From positions 1,240,001-1,304,000 of the forward strand of contig JAJTUP010000004.1 in NCBI GenBank assembly GCA_021399435.1: a stretch of 64,000 nucleotides of DNA, in the 5' to 3' direction. The position numbers and the translations under genes are program-made. Below, in pieces: positions 11,854 through 23,194 of the stretch. The DNA is from Diaporthe sp. PMI_573 (lineage: Eukaryota > Ascomycota > Sordariomycetes > Diaporthales > Diaporthaceae). Under the pieces are notes generated by a model. That model ran no database searches. It saw nothing but the letters and a program-made list of their open reading frames with translations, and was not told the origin of the DNA. Position 1 is the first letter of the stretch; each line of letters starts with the position of its first letter.

Positions 11854-13083
11854 TCAGGTACAAGGTATGTCCCCCCCGCACACTTTCATTCTTGACCATA
11901 TCAACTTCCATCTTTCCGTGGCTGCCAGTTCGCGATGCATTCTTGGAAACTTCCACATGGGAACACTCCAGAAAAAGAACGCGAACACCCATGAATAGCC
12001 AATAATTCTTCCAAGCCAACTTTTCTCTAGGGCTCTTAGCTCCGTTGTAAGACTAGCCCTCTGCGCAAGATACTGTACTGCCGAGAGAAAATAGATCTCA
12101 ATGAAGCATGCCATAAAGTTGACCAGAAACCATTTAATATCAAGCCAATCGCGCATGCCAAGCCGCCAGCTCACAGCAGCATGCGAGACGCCAGAGAGCA
12201 GAAAGACCACAAAAGCAACAAGCATTCCCTGTACCTGAGCCCAAGGGAATGTTCTTCCTAGGCCAAGTAAGGATCCAAGTCCGAATGCCATTGTGCGCCC
12301 AACATTCCCGTACGGTCTTGAGGCCAGACGATGCCAAAACCTTGCCCAGAAGCTGCGTAGGCCGCGAACCTCATTGACATTTCCAAACATCGGAGGCCAG
12401 TCCGCTGGTGAGTCGAAGCCAGATATGACGCCTACCAGGCTCAGAATGGCATTGGATCCATCTAAGAAGACAATGCTCTCCCATATCCAGGACAGAGCCA
12501 CGTAAGAGCGCACCACGGCCTCACGAGCTGACACATGGGCAAGCCGCGAGAAGAGGGCGGGCTCCGATACATCCACAGCGTAAAGTTCGAGGATGGTTTC
12601 AGAGAAAAGAGCAGGAAGGATGTGCATGTGTAGAGAGTAGTACAACAACAGCTTGGCAACTCGGAGGAGAATGAATACGCTCTGAGGCTCATGTGGTTGC
12701 ATAGCCGTTTTGGGCACAGACTTTCGTGCTTCGGGTAGCAGCTGTGGGTTGCACCAAATGCGCCATGTCTCCAAAAGTGACGAAGGTTGTAAAAGTGACA
12801 GCACACTGTTGTGGTGTGGAGCCGGATGGTTCTCGATCAGAATTAAGGAAATGATGTGGACAATATTCAGTGCGACTGACTGAGCCCACAGACTCGTCAA
12901 AGCGGGAATGAAGAATCTGTCAGATGCGATGAAAGAATAGACTGCAAAGTAAAGAAAGGGAAATAGAAGCGCCAGTCGTAGGACATGATTGGAATTGTGA
13001 AGTGCGAAGTGAAAAGAGAAAATTGCCAACAGCAGGTATAAAATAGGAACTGAGCATGAAAGGAAAAGCTTCAAGTATGACAT
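11854..13083 (-). CDS. Wax-synthase-like membrane acyltransferase (MBOAT_2 type)
   Basis: Single-exon ORF of 409 residues with about eight or nine hydrophobic helices. The signature WPPMFGNVNEVRGLRSFWAR (about residues 240-260), followed by a FLLSGVSHAA helix, is characteristic of the fungal wax-synthase-like domain that includes acetyltransferases decorating terpenoids, such as Tri7-like and meroterpenoid O-acetyltransferases. The His in SGVSHA is the presumed catalytic residue, by family knowledge. It would act in the ER membrane on a hydroxylated lipid or terpenoid using an acyl-CoA. No terpene or polyketide synthase is nearby, so the substrate is unknown. Initiation at ATG 13083 places the first helix right at the N-terminus. 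Confidence 0.8.
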   Translation of the reverse strand: MSYLKLFLSCSVPILYLLLAIFSFHFALHNSNHVLRLALLFPFLYFAVYSFIASDRFFIPALTSLWAQSVALNIVHIISLILIENHPAPHHNSVLSLLQPSSLLETWRIWCNPQLLPEARKSVPKTAMQPHEPQSVFILLRVAKLLLYYSLHMHILPALFSETILELYAVDVSEPALFSRLAHVSAREAVVRSYVALSWIWESIVFLDGSNAILSLVGVISGFDSPADWPPMFGNVNEVRGLRSFWARFWHRLASRPYGNVGRTMAFGLGSLLGLGRTFPWAQVQGMLVAFVVFLLSGVSHAAVSWRLGMRDWLDIKWFLVNFMACFIEIYFLSAVQYLAQRASLTTELRALEKSWLGRIIGYSWVFAFFFWSVPMWKFPRMHRELAATERWKLIWSRMKVCGGDIPCT

Positions 13084-13806
13084 GTTGTCGCTTGTATCGT
13101 TTGTGAGAGCCTAGTTCACGAATGGAGCGTCTAGACGGGTCAATATAACGTTTAAATATTAGGAATACAAGTGTCTTGGAAGCACACCTGAAAAGCTGCG
13201 AGATGCCGCTTGTTAGAAGTACCATCCACCCGGACTATCAACAAACCCTGATCAGATTTAGAAACTTTTCAGGGAAAGCCCAAACGAGTGGGAGCAGTGA
13301 CTGTAAGTTGGTTTTCGGCCAGGATCCTCACAAACGACCCGCCTTCGAGCCCCTCGGGTGGTGGCCAGACCTCCTCTGCGATTGACAGTGGTTCAGCAGG
13401 ACAGCCTGAAAAGCCCCTGCGCCGCCCCCCCCCCCCCTTTGGCTGAAACTGATTCTAAAAGTGAGCTGAAGCGAGCGGGCGTGTGGGAACTGACCACTGC
13501 TACACACACCTTTGATCGGGTCGCACCTCATGCGCCTGGCACGGCTGGCTGCAGTACTTTTGTTCCAATTTCGGATTATGCAGGCAGCCTAGGACGGCCA
13601 AGGCCCAGAGTCTCCGCCAAGACATTTGGGGGCAGCCACATCTGGTCGCGGCCTTTCACTTTCTTTCTTCTACTCCAAATGGTGATATACATCTGCAAAC
13701 CAATCTCAAGTTCGCGAACAACCTACAAACCTGCATTTCATCCTGTGCGTCCTCTTTTTCAAGCACAAACTTCATATCAGCATCCGAGTCAAACATCCAC
13801 GCCAAC
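13084..13806. other. Divergent promoter region
   Basis: Shared upstream region of the reverse acyltransferase and the forward LURP-one gene. Contains the C13 homopolymer listed separately and a pyrimidine/A-rich leader before 13807. Confidence 0.5.
13425..13437. repeat. C13 homopolymer tract
   Basis: Thirteen consecutive C residues in the divergent intergenic region; a likely site of length variation and sequencing error. Confidence 0.9.
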
Positions 13807-14479
13807 ATGGACTGGGATCACCCCGTACAAGCCGCAAAGCCCCAGGTGGTAATGCTCAATGGCTACCAGACGCAGCATGAGACAACCATGACGCTTTACT
13901 GTCATGATCAGGCCATGAAGAAAGTCACAGTGATCGGCGAAAAGGATAAGAAGCTCTTCCATGTCGAGGGTGCGGCATTTGGCACATCCTGGAGCTGGAG
14001 GCGCAAAGTCTTTGACAGCGTGACCGAGAAGCACCTCTTCGACTTCCGCCACGAGTCCATCAGCCTGAAGAACCCGTGGCTCATCGAGGACAAGGACGGC
14101 CGGAAGCTCTGCTCTATTGTACACAACACCCAGCTCACATACGAGCACTCGGCCGTCAACGCAACCATTCGTACCCAGGCCGGCGAAGACGTCGTGGTTG
14201 CCATGCGACAGAAGGACCATGCAGCTACGACCGCCCACATTCAGGTTGGCAACTCCACCGTTGCTGTTATTTACAAGATCGAGGACAACGATCTGTCTCC
14301 GCTGCCAAAAGACCGATACAGAAGCGTGTGGAAGGCTCGTATTGCCCCCGAGACTGACCTCAGCATGGTAACTCAGCGTCCTGCTCTTTCCGTATTGTTC
14401 GTCCGAGTGCTAACATGAGCTCGAGATCACGATGATGATGCTGTGCCGGGCTGAGATGGGTCATGTTTGGAAGCAGTAG
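13807..14479 (+). CDS. LURP-one-related / Tubby C-terminal-like protein
   Basis: Exons 13807-14367 and 14426-14479 with a 58-nt phase-0 intron give about 204 residues. Reading through the intron would end the protein at 14418 without the expected C-terminal helix; splicing restores ITMMMLCRAEMGHVWKQ, the typical hydrophobic helix that fills the tubby-like barrel. Diagnostic LOR features are FDSVTEKHLFDFRHE, SLKNPWLIEDKDGRKLC and repeated short beta-strands. Members are phospholipid-scramblase-like barrels, plant ones linked to defence and fungal ones uncharacterised. No signal peptide is seen, so a cytosolic or membrane-peripheral location is likely. Intron contains a GCTAAC branch site. Confidence 0.85.
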
Positions 14480-15356
14480 TGTCTCTAGACAAACCAACGA
14501 CCTATGTATATGTGATTGGCGAAGGACCGGGTGGAGTCATTCAGTGTTCTGCATGTAGGGTACCCAAATTGAAAGAGTCAGGCCGACGATGTTATTCAGT
14601 GCAATAATTAAAGGGGGTGGAATCTTTATTAAATGTAATTATGTCACCCCATATTTTCATCGAGCTGGAATTGCTCTCAAGTGGCGTCGTCCGCGCCCAA
14701 CGAAAGCAATTGCTGGATACCTTTGCCTCTGGATGTGGGCGTCACTTCATCCACGATCATGCGCGATTTACTGACCGAATGCACAACGTGGGGGCCGTGT
14801 TCCCAGCCTGCATACAGCATTCGTCCATTCGGGCCGGGACTTTGTGGTTCGCCAAATTAAGCTTACAACCAACTGCATTTTCTAGCTGGATCGGAGAGCT
14901 GCAGCACCGAGAGCAAATAAGCAAACCAACCAGGCCGCCCCCACATGCTTGTCTGGCCTTATAGTGTCAATACCAAGCCTCACACAGGCACGGCTGCCAA
15001 GAATATGTCCACCAACCCAACCTCACGTCCACCCATCCTGCTGCCAAGGCATGTAGGTGAGTGGCATGTAGGTGAGTGGCATGGAGGTCATTCCTAGATT
15101 GCACCCAACGCGATCTGTAGCCCCCACGCGGCCTGGAACCCTCCTCGATTGCTTGCCATCATCCTCTTTCGTTATTTGCGTACAGCCACGGATAAGAGTG
15201 GTTCTGGCAATTACTTTCCGTGCAAATAGAGAAGTTTACTCTGCTGTTGCCACCAGTCAACTGGTCCCCCCTGACAGCGTTGGCAAAGCTTCCCAGCCGG
15301 GTACCGAGGTTCTTCTAAATCACTTCTGCAGCAATTCCGGCGGAAAGACGCCCAAC
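14480..15356. other. Intergenic, no gene seen
   Basis: Contains a short direct repeat near 15056-15085 (AGGTGAGTGGCATG-like, twice) and an ORF open from 15072 that runs in frame into the signal peptidase gene; the extension is not protein-like. Confidence 0.45.
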
Positions 15357-15899
15357 ATGCGTTCCAATCTTGCCTCTACAATCCTAGGCATATTAACACC
15401 GTTAAGCGCCACATTCATGGCATGGAAGGGCCTCTGTGTCCTGACGAATTCCCCCGTCCCCGTAGTCTGTGTCATCTCCGAATCCATGGCCCCTGCTTTT
15501 CACCGCGGTGACATCCTTTTCCTTTGGAACCGAAAACCGATGGTTGAAGCCGGAGATATCCCCGTGGTTTGGTTTGAGGGAAATCCATTGCCGATGGTGC
15601 ATCGAGTGGTCAAGGTGTTCTCGGATGGCAGAAAGTAAGTCTTGGGCCGTCGGTACTCAGAGCATCGTCAGGACTGATACATGGCTTGAAGTCAGCAATT
15701 CTTGACCAAAGGTGACAACAATGACCTTGATGATGTTGCCCTTTATCCAGGTAGCCGCACTTTGGTCAACAGGGAGGAAGTCATGGGCTTCGTCAGGGGC
15801 TATATACCATGCCTTGGTTGGTTAGTACTTGCGTTCCAAGAGGTGTACTGGGTCAAGTACGCGGCTCTCGCACTTGGTGCTTTGACAAGTATTTTGTGA
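15357..15899 (+). CDS. Sec11-like signal peptidase I (divergent paralogue)
   Basis: Exons 15357-15634 and 15692-15899 with a 57-nt intron (GTAAGT donor, TTGAAG acceptor) give about 161 residues. One N-terminal hydrophobic segment anchors the protein; the catalytic blocks are SESMAPAFHRGD (nucleophile Ser43), MVHRVV (His82) and TKGDNND (Asp region 101-104), the order found in ER signal peptidase catalytic subunits. The usual eukaryotic motif is SGSM; here it is SESM. A second hydrophobic segment lies near the C-terminus. The length is close to Sec11, but the divergence from the canonical sequence suggests an additional paralogue rather than the essential subunit (inference). The frame stays open upstream to 15072, so a longer N-terminus cannot be excluded. 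Confidence 0.85.
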
Positions 15900-17166
15900 T
15901 ATAGAAGGCCAAATAATTTACACCGGGCAAGCTTTCTTGACAATTGCTTTGTGATTCATAGTCCTTTAGCTTCAGTGCACATTTTATTTGATCTGAATCC
16001 AAGCTTTAACGTGGAAGAACGCATGTGCCTCGTTACGCCGGCTCGTGAAATAAACAAACAAGAGTAAGTACGCACCGATACCAAAGTTGCTAATGCACTG
16101 CACGAGACTTGTTTGCCACCACGGCAAGATGACTGGCCCAAAAGGGGCTCACATGCTCCACGGAGAGCCTGCTGCTCGGTACCGCTCTTCAGGAGCCAAG
16201 GCACTACCTCGGAGAAAAAAGATAATGAGGCACAACTCTCTTTGGGTTGCATGCTCCCATGCAAGCACCACGCTACTGCTAAGAATAGAAATGAGTTTAC
16301 TGCTTAGAGTAGGTGGCCAGGCTGGCTTTCAAGCTACACACACAGCCGCACGTGTCTCCCAACGTGCCGAATGTTGGCCACGCTATCCTTGGCCTATGCA
16401 GGAAGCCTCATTCGAGTTTCCGACACTCCATGATCCGACCTGTTGGTGTAATGTTTGAGCCACACTGCCACTGTAATTTATCCCCCAAGCACTTGACAAC
16501 GGCAGCAGGGTGACAGCGAGACGCCGCAGCCAGGATTGCACCCCATGGCACCGGGCTGAATTGTTCGACGTCTAGGCAGAATCGGCCTCATGGAAAGCCT
16601 TCGGCAGCCCCTGAGAAGCCTCTTGAGACCAATGAGCCTACATCCCCATCTATTTTCTACGATACAGTCTCGAAACAGGTCAAACTCCTGAGAAGCCTTT
16701 GCGATGTCCCTCACGTAGCCTCCTCGTAAGCCTCCTGGGTGATATTCTGAGGGAAACAAGCCCACGCCTGCTTCTAATCTCGACATCTAGTGACGGCCTG
16801 ACCTGGAATGTTGGACAAAACAGGCCACCAGGAACATGTAACAGAGGTAGCAAGGAGTAAGTTCTATTCTTGACTACCAGGCTAGGGTTCCACGAGCTTC
16901 ACGCAATGCAGACTTGATGTTCCGAGGCAGATTCAACAATTCCATCAGGGGCCACTGGGAATATAAAACTGTAAACAATTCCAAGAGCATCGATTCAAAA
17001 GTGTTCCTCAACTATCTACAAGTCCAAGTCTTTCCAGCTACTTCACATCACAAAAAACAATCAGCGTTGACCGCTTGATACCCTCTGCAATTTTTCCAAC
17101 CCATTAATTTCACAGTCCAACTCCACTCACTTTCAATCTTTCACTACTTCACTCTTAATCATCAAG
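15900..17166. other. Intergenic plus promoter of small secreted protein
   Basis: No convincing ORF. The last 200 bp look like a strong fungal promoter: a TATAAA box, then a pyrimidine-rich leader. Confidence 0.5.
16962..16967 (+). promoter_or_regulatory. TATA box upstream of small secreted protein gene
   Basis: TATAAA at 16962-16967, about 200 bp before ATG 17167, followed by a CT/CA-rich leader ending AATCATCAAG-ATG, the kind of start context common in highly expressed fungal genes. Confidence 0.4.
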
Positions 17167-17777
17167 ATGCCTTCCACTCTCAAGAACACCATCATCTCTG
17201 CCACCGCCCTTGTGGCCCTGGTCCAGTTCTGCCCTGCCCCCTTCCTCGCAGCCATCCCCGCTGCCGTCGCCGTAGGCATCGGCACCGTCTCTACTGCTGC
17301 CAGTGCCGCGGCGGCAGTCGGCGGCACCGTTACTCAAGCTATCCAAGCTGGCAAAGGCAGCCGTGTCATGCGCCGCGAGCAGCTTGCACAGCGTGCCGCC
17401 GCTGTTGAGGACTTCGCGCGCGTCGCAGCCCGCCAGGAGCAGAACCAGCGAGCCTGGGAGCTTTGCCGCGAGCAGCTTGGCTCTGCGTCCCTCACCTTCT
17501 CCGGCCCGTCCCCTGGCAGTAAGTATTTCCCACCGGCGATCACAAGCTTCGAATTGCATCCCGGTAACCACTCCGGAGAGGATGAAGCTAACAGGGCCCC
17601 CAACTAGACGTTCTGGTCGAAGGAATGCCTCCTGCCTGCATGACCCTCGCAACCGTCATTACCGGCGAGTTCAACACTGGCACTCCGGTTCCTCAGGGCA
17701 CAGACTCCATTCTGTTCCAGAACCTGACCGACGAGGAGATCCAGGAGATTCAGGATGCCCTCGACAGTTCCGCTTAA
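17167..17777 (+). CDS. Small secreted-protein candidate
   Basis: Exons 17167-17518 and 17608-17777 with an 89-nt intron (GTAAGT donor, GCTAAC branch, TAG acceptor) give about 173 residues. The first 23 or so residues form a signal-peptide-like stretch (basic start, hydrophobic core to about FCPAPFLAA), followed by an Ala/Val/Gly-rich segment to about 57 that could be part of a longer hydrophobic leader. The mature part is Gln/Arg/Glu-rich and probably helical, then SGPSPGN and a C-terminal domain with PACMTLATVITGEF and an acidic amphipathic end (LTDEEIQEIQDALDSSA). Only two cysteines lie outside the leader. Reading through the intron truncates the protein at 17607. No family recognised; the combination fits a secreted effector-like protein, but that is inference. 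Confidence 0.7.
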
Positions 17778-18474
17778 TTGCGCATTCCACAGGAGGTAGA
17801 ACAGCAGATCTGGTTGGGAACCGGGGCATTGCATGCAGGACTTTGGTGCTCAGGGTAAATATGAGATGAGAGGCAATCGATAATGTAGTGGTAGATTAAA
17901 GGTGGTGGTGCACCACAGTCATTCGTTAAGACTAGACATTGCTGGATACACTCTTTAAATACTAGATAGGGGTTAGATACTGGTCATCCACCCCCGATTC
18001 TTCCGAAAATTTGTCTCTTGCGTTGACTGTTATGGTCTGAGCCAGACTCAGGGACTGAAAGGCCCTTGAAGCTGAAATGTTTGAAAATGTCTTCTAAATC
18101 CCATCTGTCCATAAGTGTTGTTTCCACAGTCTTTACCGCTCTTCTTTTTGAGTATTGCCAAATTTCCCCTCCCACCTGGTGCCCCAACGCCCCAAGCATC
18201 CCGGACGATGTCTGACAGATGAGCACATTTGGACATTCTGAATAGGTACCAGTGCATTTTGAGTTGACTTCGATCGGCACTTCAAAATGTATTCTATATG
18301 GGAGAAGCCTGATCTCAGAATTCGCTGTCATCCTTTCCGGCGGGAGGAGGGAATTCTACACTTGGCTGATAGGCTCCTTGCAATTGAGTGCATATTATAA
18401 CTTAGTATTGTACTACTTAAGTGGCACTTACTCCAAGCCTGCATAAGAACAACCTCGAATAGGAAGGCACGCTC
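17778..18474. other. Intergenic, convergent gene ends
   Basis: Between the 3' ends of the secreted-protein gene and CYP61. No protein-like ORF. Confidence 0.5.
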
Positions 18475-20449
18475 TTATGGACGTTTGGTGAAAACCAATG
18501 GACATTCATCCTATTTTCAAAGCCAGTCAGAAAGGAATTGCACAATTCTGGTCATTTCGAAGCACTCACCATAGGGAAGAGCGTTGCAAACACTTTAATC
18601 TCCTCCGATCTCTTGGTAGCATGATGCGTCCAGTCTAGCTCCAATGCTGCCTTGCCAATCATGGCAGCCATAGTAAGTGGGACTATGTTACTTGTCGTTA
18701 GTATCGAACATGCTTTGCAAAATTGTGTTCAAAGGAAGAATCTGGATCTTGCCACTCGCAGCCCGAGGGAAGGGAATGGATTTGTTTGTAAATCACTTTG
18801 CAACGGCCATTGAATCTGAGACGCAAAACTTTCGACTGTGGAACTGTTTTCTTACCGTATCTTCTCGCAAGACAGTCATGCGGCCCAGCCCCGAAGACGA
18901 GCCAGCTTTTGGTCTTGGACTCAGCATCCCCGGAAATCCATCGGTCGGGATCGAAGACACTGGGGTTCGGGTAAACCTCCGGGTCATGAAGAGCAGGGTA
19001 GCAGGACGGGATGATCATGGAGCCCTTGGGAACGGTGTAGTTTGGCGTCACAGGGAAGTCCTTGGTCGCGAGGTACGGGACGAAAATGACTGGCGGTCTG
19101 TGGCGGAGGAGCTCCTTGACGACGGCGTTGGTGTATGTGAGCCCCTCCAGCACAGGGAGATCGAACGGCTTGTTCCGATCACCGCCTCTGGCGTCGAGGT
19201 TTTCCTGGCGCAAGCGGTCCAAGACATCGGGACGTTGGGCGAGAACCTGGAAGAGCCATGTTGTGGCGCTGCTGCTCGCATCCTGAGATGCGAAAAGGAA
19301 GGTGAACAAGGTCTGTGAGATCTCCTGATCGGTGAACTCGCGAATCATGTTCGACGGTTTCTCTAGGTTCGTTTCGCCTGCAGCGACCCTCTCGCGGTAT
19401 CGCTTTGACTCCATCATGTGAAGGACCCAGTAATCCACGGTGCACGTGGGCTTCGCGCCGGTTGCCATATTCGCTTTGCAGGCGGCCGCGCACTTCGCGA
19501 ATTCAGCATGGGTGGCTTCACAGACGCGCTTTCCGTGCCACTGTTTGGTGCCTGGTATGTACATCGTCAGAGGAACGTGGACGAGATCCATAGCGGCGGT
19601 GGCGAGGTAGAAGTTGTCGGCAATCTTCTTAACCGCAGCCTGAGATATGTAGTCGCCAAAAAAGGTTCGACAGGACGTTGCGCAGTTGATCTCTCGAAAC
19701 TTAGTCATGAATGGTACTGGTCGTCCTCCATTGTCGTTGCTGAGATTTACAAACTCGTCGAAGTAGTCGGCCAGAACCTTCTCCTGAACCGTCAGATAGG
19801 AGGCTATGGCCCTATTCGTGAAAAGCGGCGTCAATCCTCTGCGATATTCGGCGTGATCCCTTCCCTGAAGAAACACCCATGCTTTGTGACCGAGGAGGTC
19901 TTTCGCAACCGGTACAAGGCATGGCTCGGCGTATGACGGCGACTTGAACACCTTGTGGGCTAGATCACGTTCGGAGACGAGAACGACGAATCTGGAGTGA
20001 CGAAACTTGAGCATTGGTTTCAAATTTGTGTTGGACTTGTCTTCTATTGCCTGGATACACATACTTGTGAAAGACGGAAACACAGCTGAGAGGTCCACTG
20101 GCCCATTGTGCGAGATATCCATCGAATTTGGGATCAATCGCTTGGAGAAATGGGCCCACGAGAGGGATTTTGAAGGTCGGCCCAGCGATGCGGCCTTTTC
20201 GCTTGATGTACATTACTGCAAAGAGTCAGCTATGCAAGTCGAAGCAACGGTGTCTCGCGATCCTGTGACCAAGTTACCTTGGTCGTAGACAACCACTCCC
20301 AATATAATTGTCACCAAACACTGCCAAGCCGACCAATTCGCGATGGAGCTCGGCCAAGTCAGAGCTTCTTGCCACTGAGTGGTGTTGGAAGACCACACTT
20401 GTGGCAGCTCAGATTGCGCGCCGGAGGCGACGGCCACCGGTGAAGCCAT
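18475..20449 (-). CDS. ERG5: Cytochrome P450 CYP61 family, sterol C-22 desaturase (Erg5-like)
   Basis: Five exons on the minus strand: 20449-20278, 20215-20065, 19991-18856, 18682-18570 and 18510-18475; total 1608 nt, 535 residues, the usual CYP61 length. One N-terminal anchor helix is followed by YIKRKGRIAGPTFKIPLVGPF, then GPLSCVSVFHK. The I-helix block is QTLFTFLFASQDASSSATTW, the ExxR motif is KELLRHRP, and the haem loop is FGAGPHDCLARRY; the last exons supply AAMIGKAALELDW and the tail FPMDECPLVFTKRP. These blocks are diagnostic for CYP61, which introduces the C22-C23 double bond in ergosterol synthesis at the ER. Without the C-terminal exons the ORF would lose the helix after the haem cysteine. 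It may be the sole ERG5 or an extra copy; the accessory setting makes a paralogue possible. Confidence 0.93.
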
Positions 20450-23194
20450 ATTCGAGGCGATCTCAGGACGCGGAGATCATCCACCAGGAGGGAGAAAACA
20501 AAAAGAGCAGGCGTTTGGTGTTGTTTGGAGTGGACTTGCTCGTGGGCCAAGGAAGCATGAGGAGAATAAAAAATGAAAGAAGAAAGTGGACTAGGGAAGA
20601 TTCAGGAGGTCGCTCGCATGTTAGTCGTGTATTTCGTAGCTCCAATGTATGCAGGTCCACAACACACTAGTTTCAAAACAGAGTGATTCCGAGGTAGGAT
20701 GCTGCTTGACATGCTTGAAAAAGCTAGCTTAGACGTCAGCATAGCCTGCGGGTATATCTGGGAATACTCGGACACACTGTATCTAGACAATCAGACACCT
20801 GATTTGTCAGTAAGCGAACAGCCACAGTCTCCCAGCCCCTTGGATGGGCTCGAATGATACTGACCTCAAATTTGCTGGCCCCATGTAGGCATTGAGTGTG
20901 CATGAGAATGATACCACTTCATACAGCAGTGGGAGAATATGCCAATACGATGAAACAACGCATCTCTGGAAGACTTTGGCCTAAGATTCCAGAAGTCTAG
21001 CTAAGTACCAGAGAGATTTCCACGATTTCAAACTTGCTTGCTCAGTCCAAAACATCTTCTCGCGAAGATGCGTGTTGACTTAACGGCCCATGATGACGAA
21101 CCCGCGTTCGCTTGCATCGGCGCGTTGCCACTTCCAGACGCGTGCATGGTTTTATCAGATAAGCAATAAATAACAATTGGTAATCAAGAGGAGAACAGGC
21201 GTCTGTTGTCTTGCAGGATTTTATAGTATGTGGAGACAGAAGAAGCCGGTTGGCGGCCGGTCTCGATTAAATCGGTGGCTTTTCAAGTTCAGCTTTTGAT
21301 AAGTGGCCCCTCTATGTCGACTGATCTCGTCGCGGACATACTGACCACATGCGGCCCTCTTCCCGTGCCATCCCTGCTTGTCTCGTGTCCCAGTCTGGCA
21401 GCCTGACCGAGGTCGCACCAACCTTTCTGGAATATGACAGGACTGTGCCAACATCCGCAGTATATGCAAGTGAGTGACATAGCAGCCACTTTGCTGAAGA
21501 CCTTCGCCTGCATGATCATGCATGATTTGCTTGTATCGCTTTGATTCTAGCCCTCGGTTGTCCAAGTGAGGCAGGCTTACTGAAGGGGAGACCTAAATTA
21601 TGTATTGTTGCTTCTCCTGTGAGCTCCAGTACAAGGAGCGAAGCAGTCCGGCAAGTGATTCGATGAAACGGCCACACAGCCAGTAATTAATATCGGCCCA
21701 CCATCCGCAACAGATGCAGCACACCATTTGCGGAATGTATCACTTCGCTTAGTACCAACCACTTCTCTGTCATCTGCAGCCAAGAGCCAACTGCGGGAGC
21801 AAGGATCGGAGAGCAGGATCGGATAGCCGGAGAACGAGTAAATCCTCAACTACTGACCACGCAGCCGGACTCCGGTGTTTTTCACCGTCCCAAATCCTGA
21901 TGCCCAAAACACTACTTCTCACCATATAAAAGTCTCATATCGCTTCAAGAAAAAGCCTCATATGCATTACATCTTGAAATAACGTGTGGGACTCGAAAAG
22001 TGCTGAACAAATGAATTGAGCTTTCTTCCTGCAATTGTCCTAGACTTGTCAGTTCCTCCTCAAAATATGTCCCGGCGACAATCGGTTACGACAAGGAGGT
22101 TCAGCAATGCCTACAGCTTGATATTGTCACTCTGCCACTCCATGAAACAGCCTGAGAGCCGTACAGCAGCGCGAAAGAGTCCAACGCTGGCGAATCCGAT
22201 GTAATGTAGAGCCTTTTGGAGACTGGCCTAATGAGCAGGTGGTAAGCCAAGAAGATCGAACTTCCATATGCCAGGAAAGACTTCCAAAGTTTCCATTGCG
22301 ATATAGGGAACCATGTCCCACATGGATTTGATCCATTTGCATGGATCAGGTGGGACGACGCCAAAGCCATGATAGTATTTATTCCCAGTCCAAATCCTTC
22401 AGAAAGATTCGGCGTTTCTAAGTTTCACGGTGAATTCAGAAGCCAATGATCTTGAGTAATTCAAGAGGATGAACGTTCATAAAGAGAAACATGTGCGGTG
22501 AAAAGCCGAAATTGAGGCGCAGTGCGGCAGAATGGCCATATACGTTCTGAACAACCGGCTCACCAGGGCTTGACGGAGGCCGCCATTCTCACCGGACTTT
22601 CCCGAAGCGTTGACAAGTCCATCTGAATATTACATCATGCTCGATGATGGGCCATATGGCTTTACATCAGATATTACACACATGATTATCTGGACCATAC
22701 ACACCATACCCGTCGAGACTGAAGGCGGAGTATGACACCAGAAGGCAGGAATTTGGTGGCAAGCTTTGTCAAGAAGTACTTCACTGACAAGCTCGCGGGG
22801 CAAGATCCGGACCAAAGGGTACCATGGTTTAGAAATTGGAATTCGTTGCAGAGCGTAAAGGGATAGACCGCATACATGTCCTCGTACGCGGTGCAGCAAA
22901 AATTGTCTGGGACGATTAGGGTAGCGGGAAGTAGATTCTAGAAGCATATATCAATGGCCCCAAGGGAGACTCGTATACCCAGCCCACAGGTCTATCCGAA
23001 TGAACTGAGTTACCACATTTGACCTGCAATGAACGGCACACTAGCTGCAAGAAACCACATGGTATCGCTGGTTATACAATCGCGCAGAGACAGTGAGAGA
23101 ATGGATGCCCGTAAAGCCATAGACCGATTCAATTACAAACTCATCTACCTTCACTATGGAAGAAGTGGAAACCTTCCTGCCCTGGAGCATGGGA
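20450..23194. other. 2.7-kb gene-free stretch with unrecognised minus-strand ORF fragments
   Basis: No gene could be assembled. Short minus-strand fragments with some protein-like character occur near 22101-22370 (a hydrophobic, aromatic-rich 89-codon ORF), around 22440-22560 (reading HMFLFMNVHPLELLKIIGF before a stop) and 22686-22930, separated by stops and frame changes. They might be remains of a decayed multi-exon gene, or chance. No transposase or reverse-transcriptase motifs were recognised. Confidence 0.35.
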
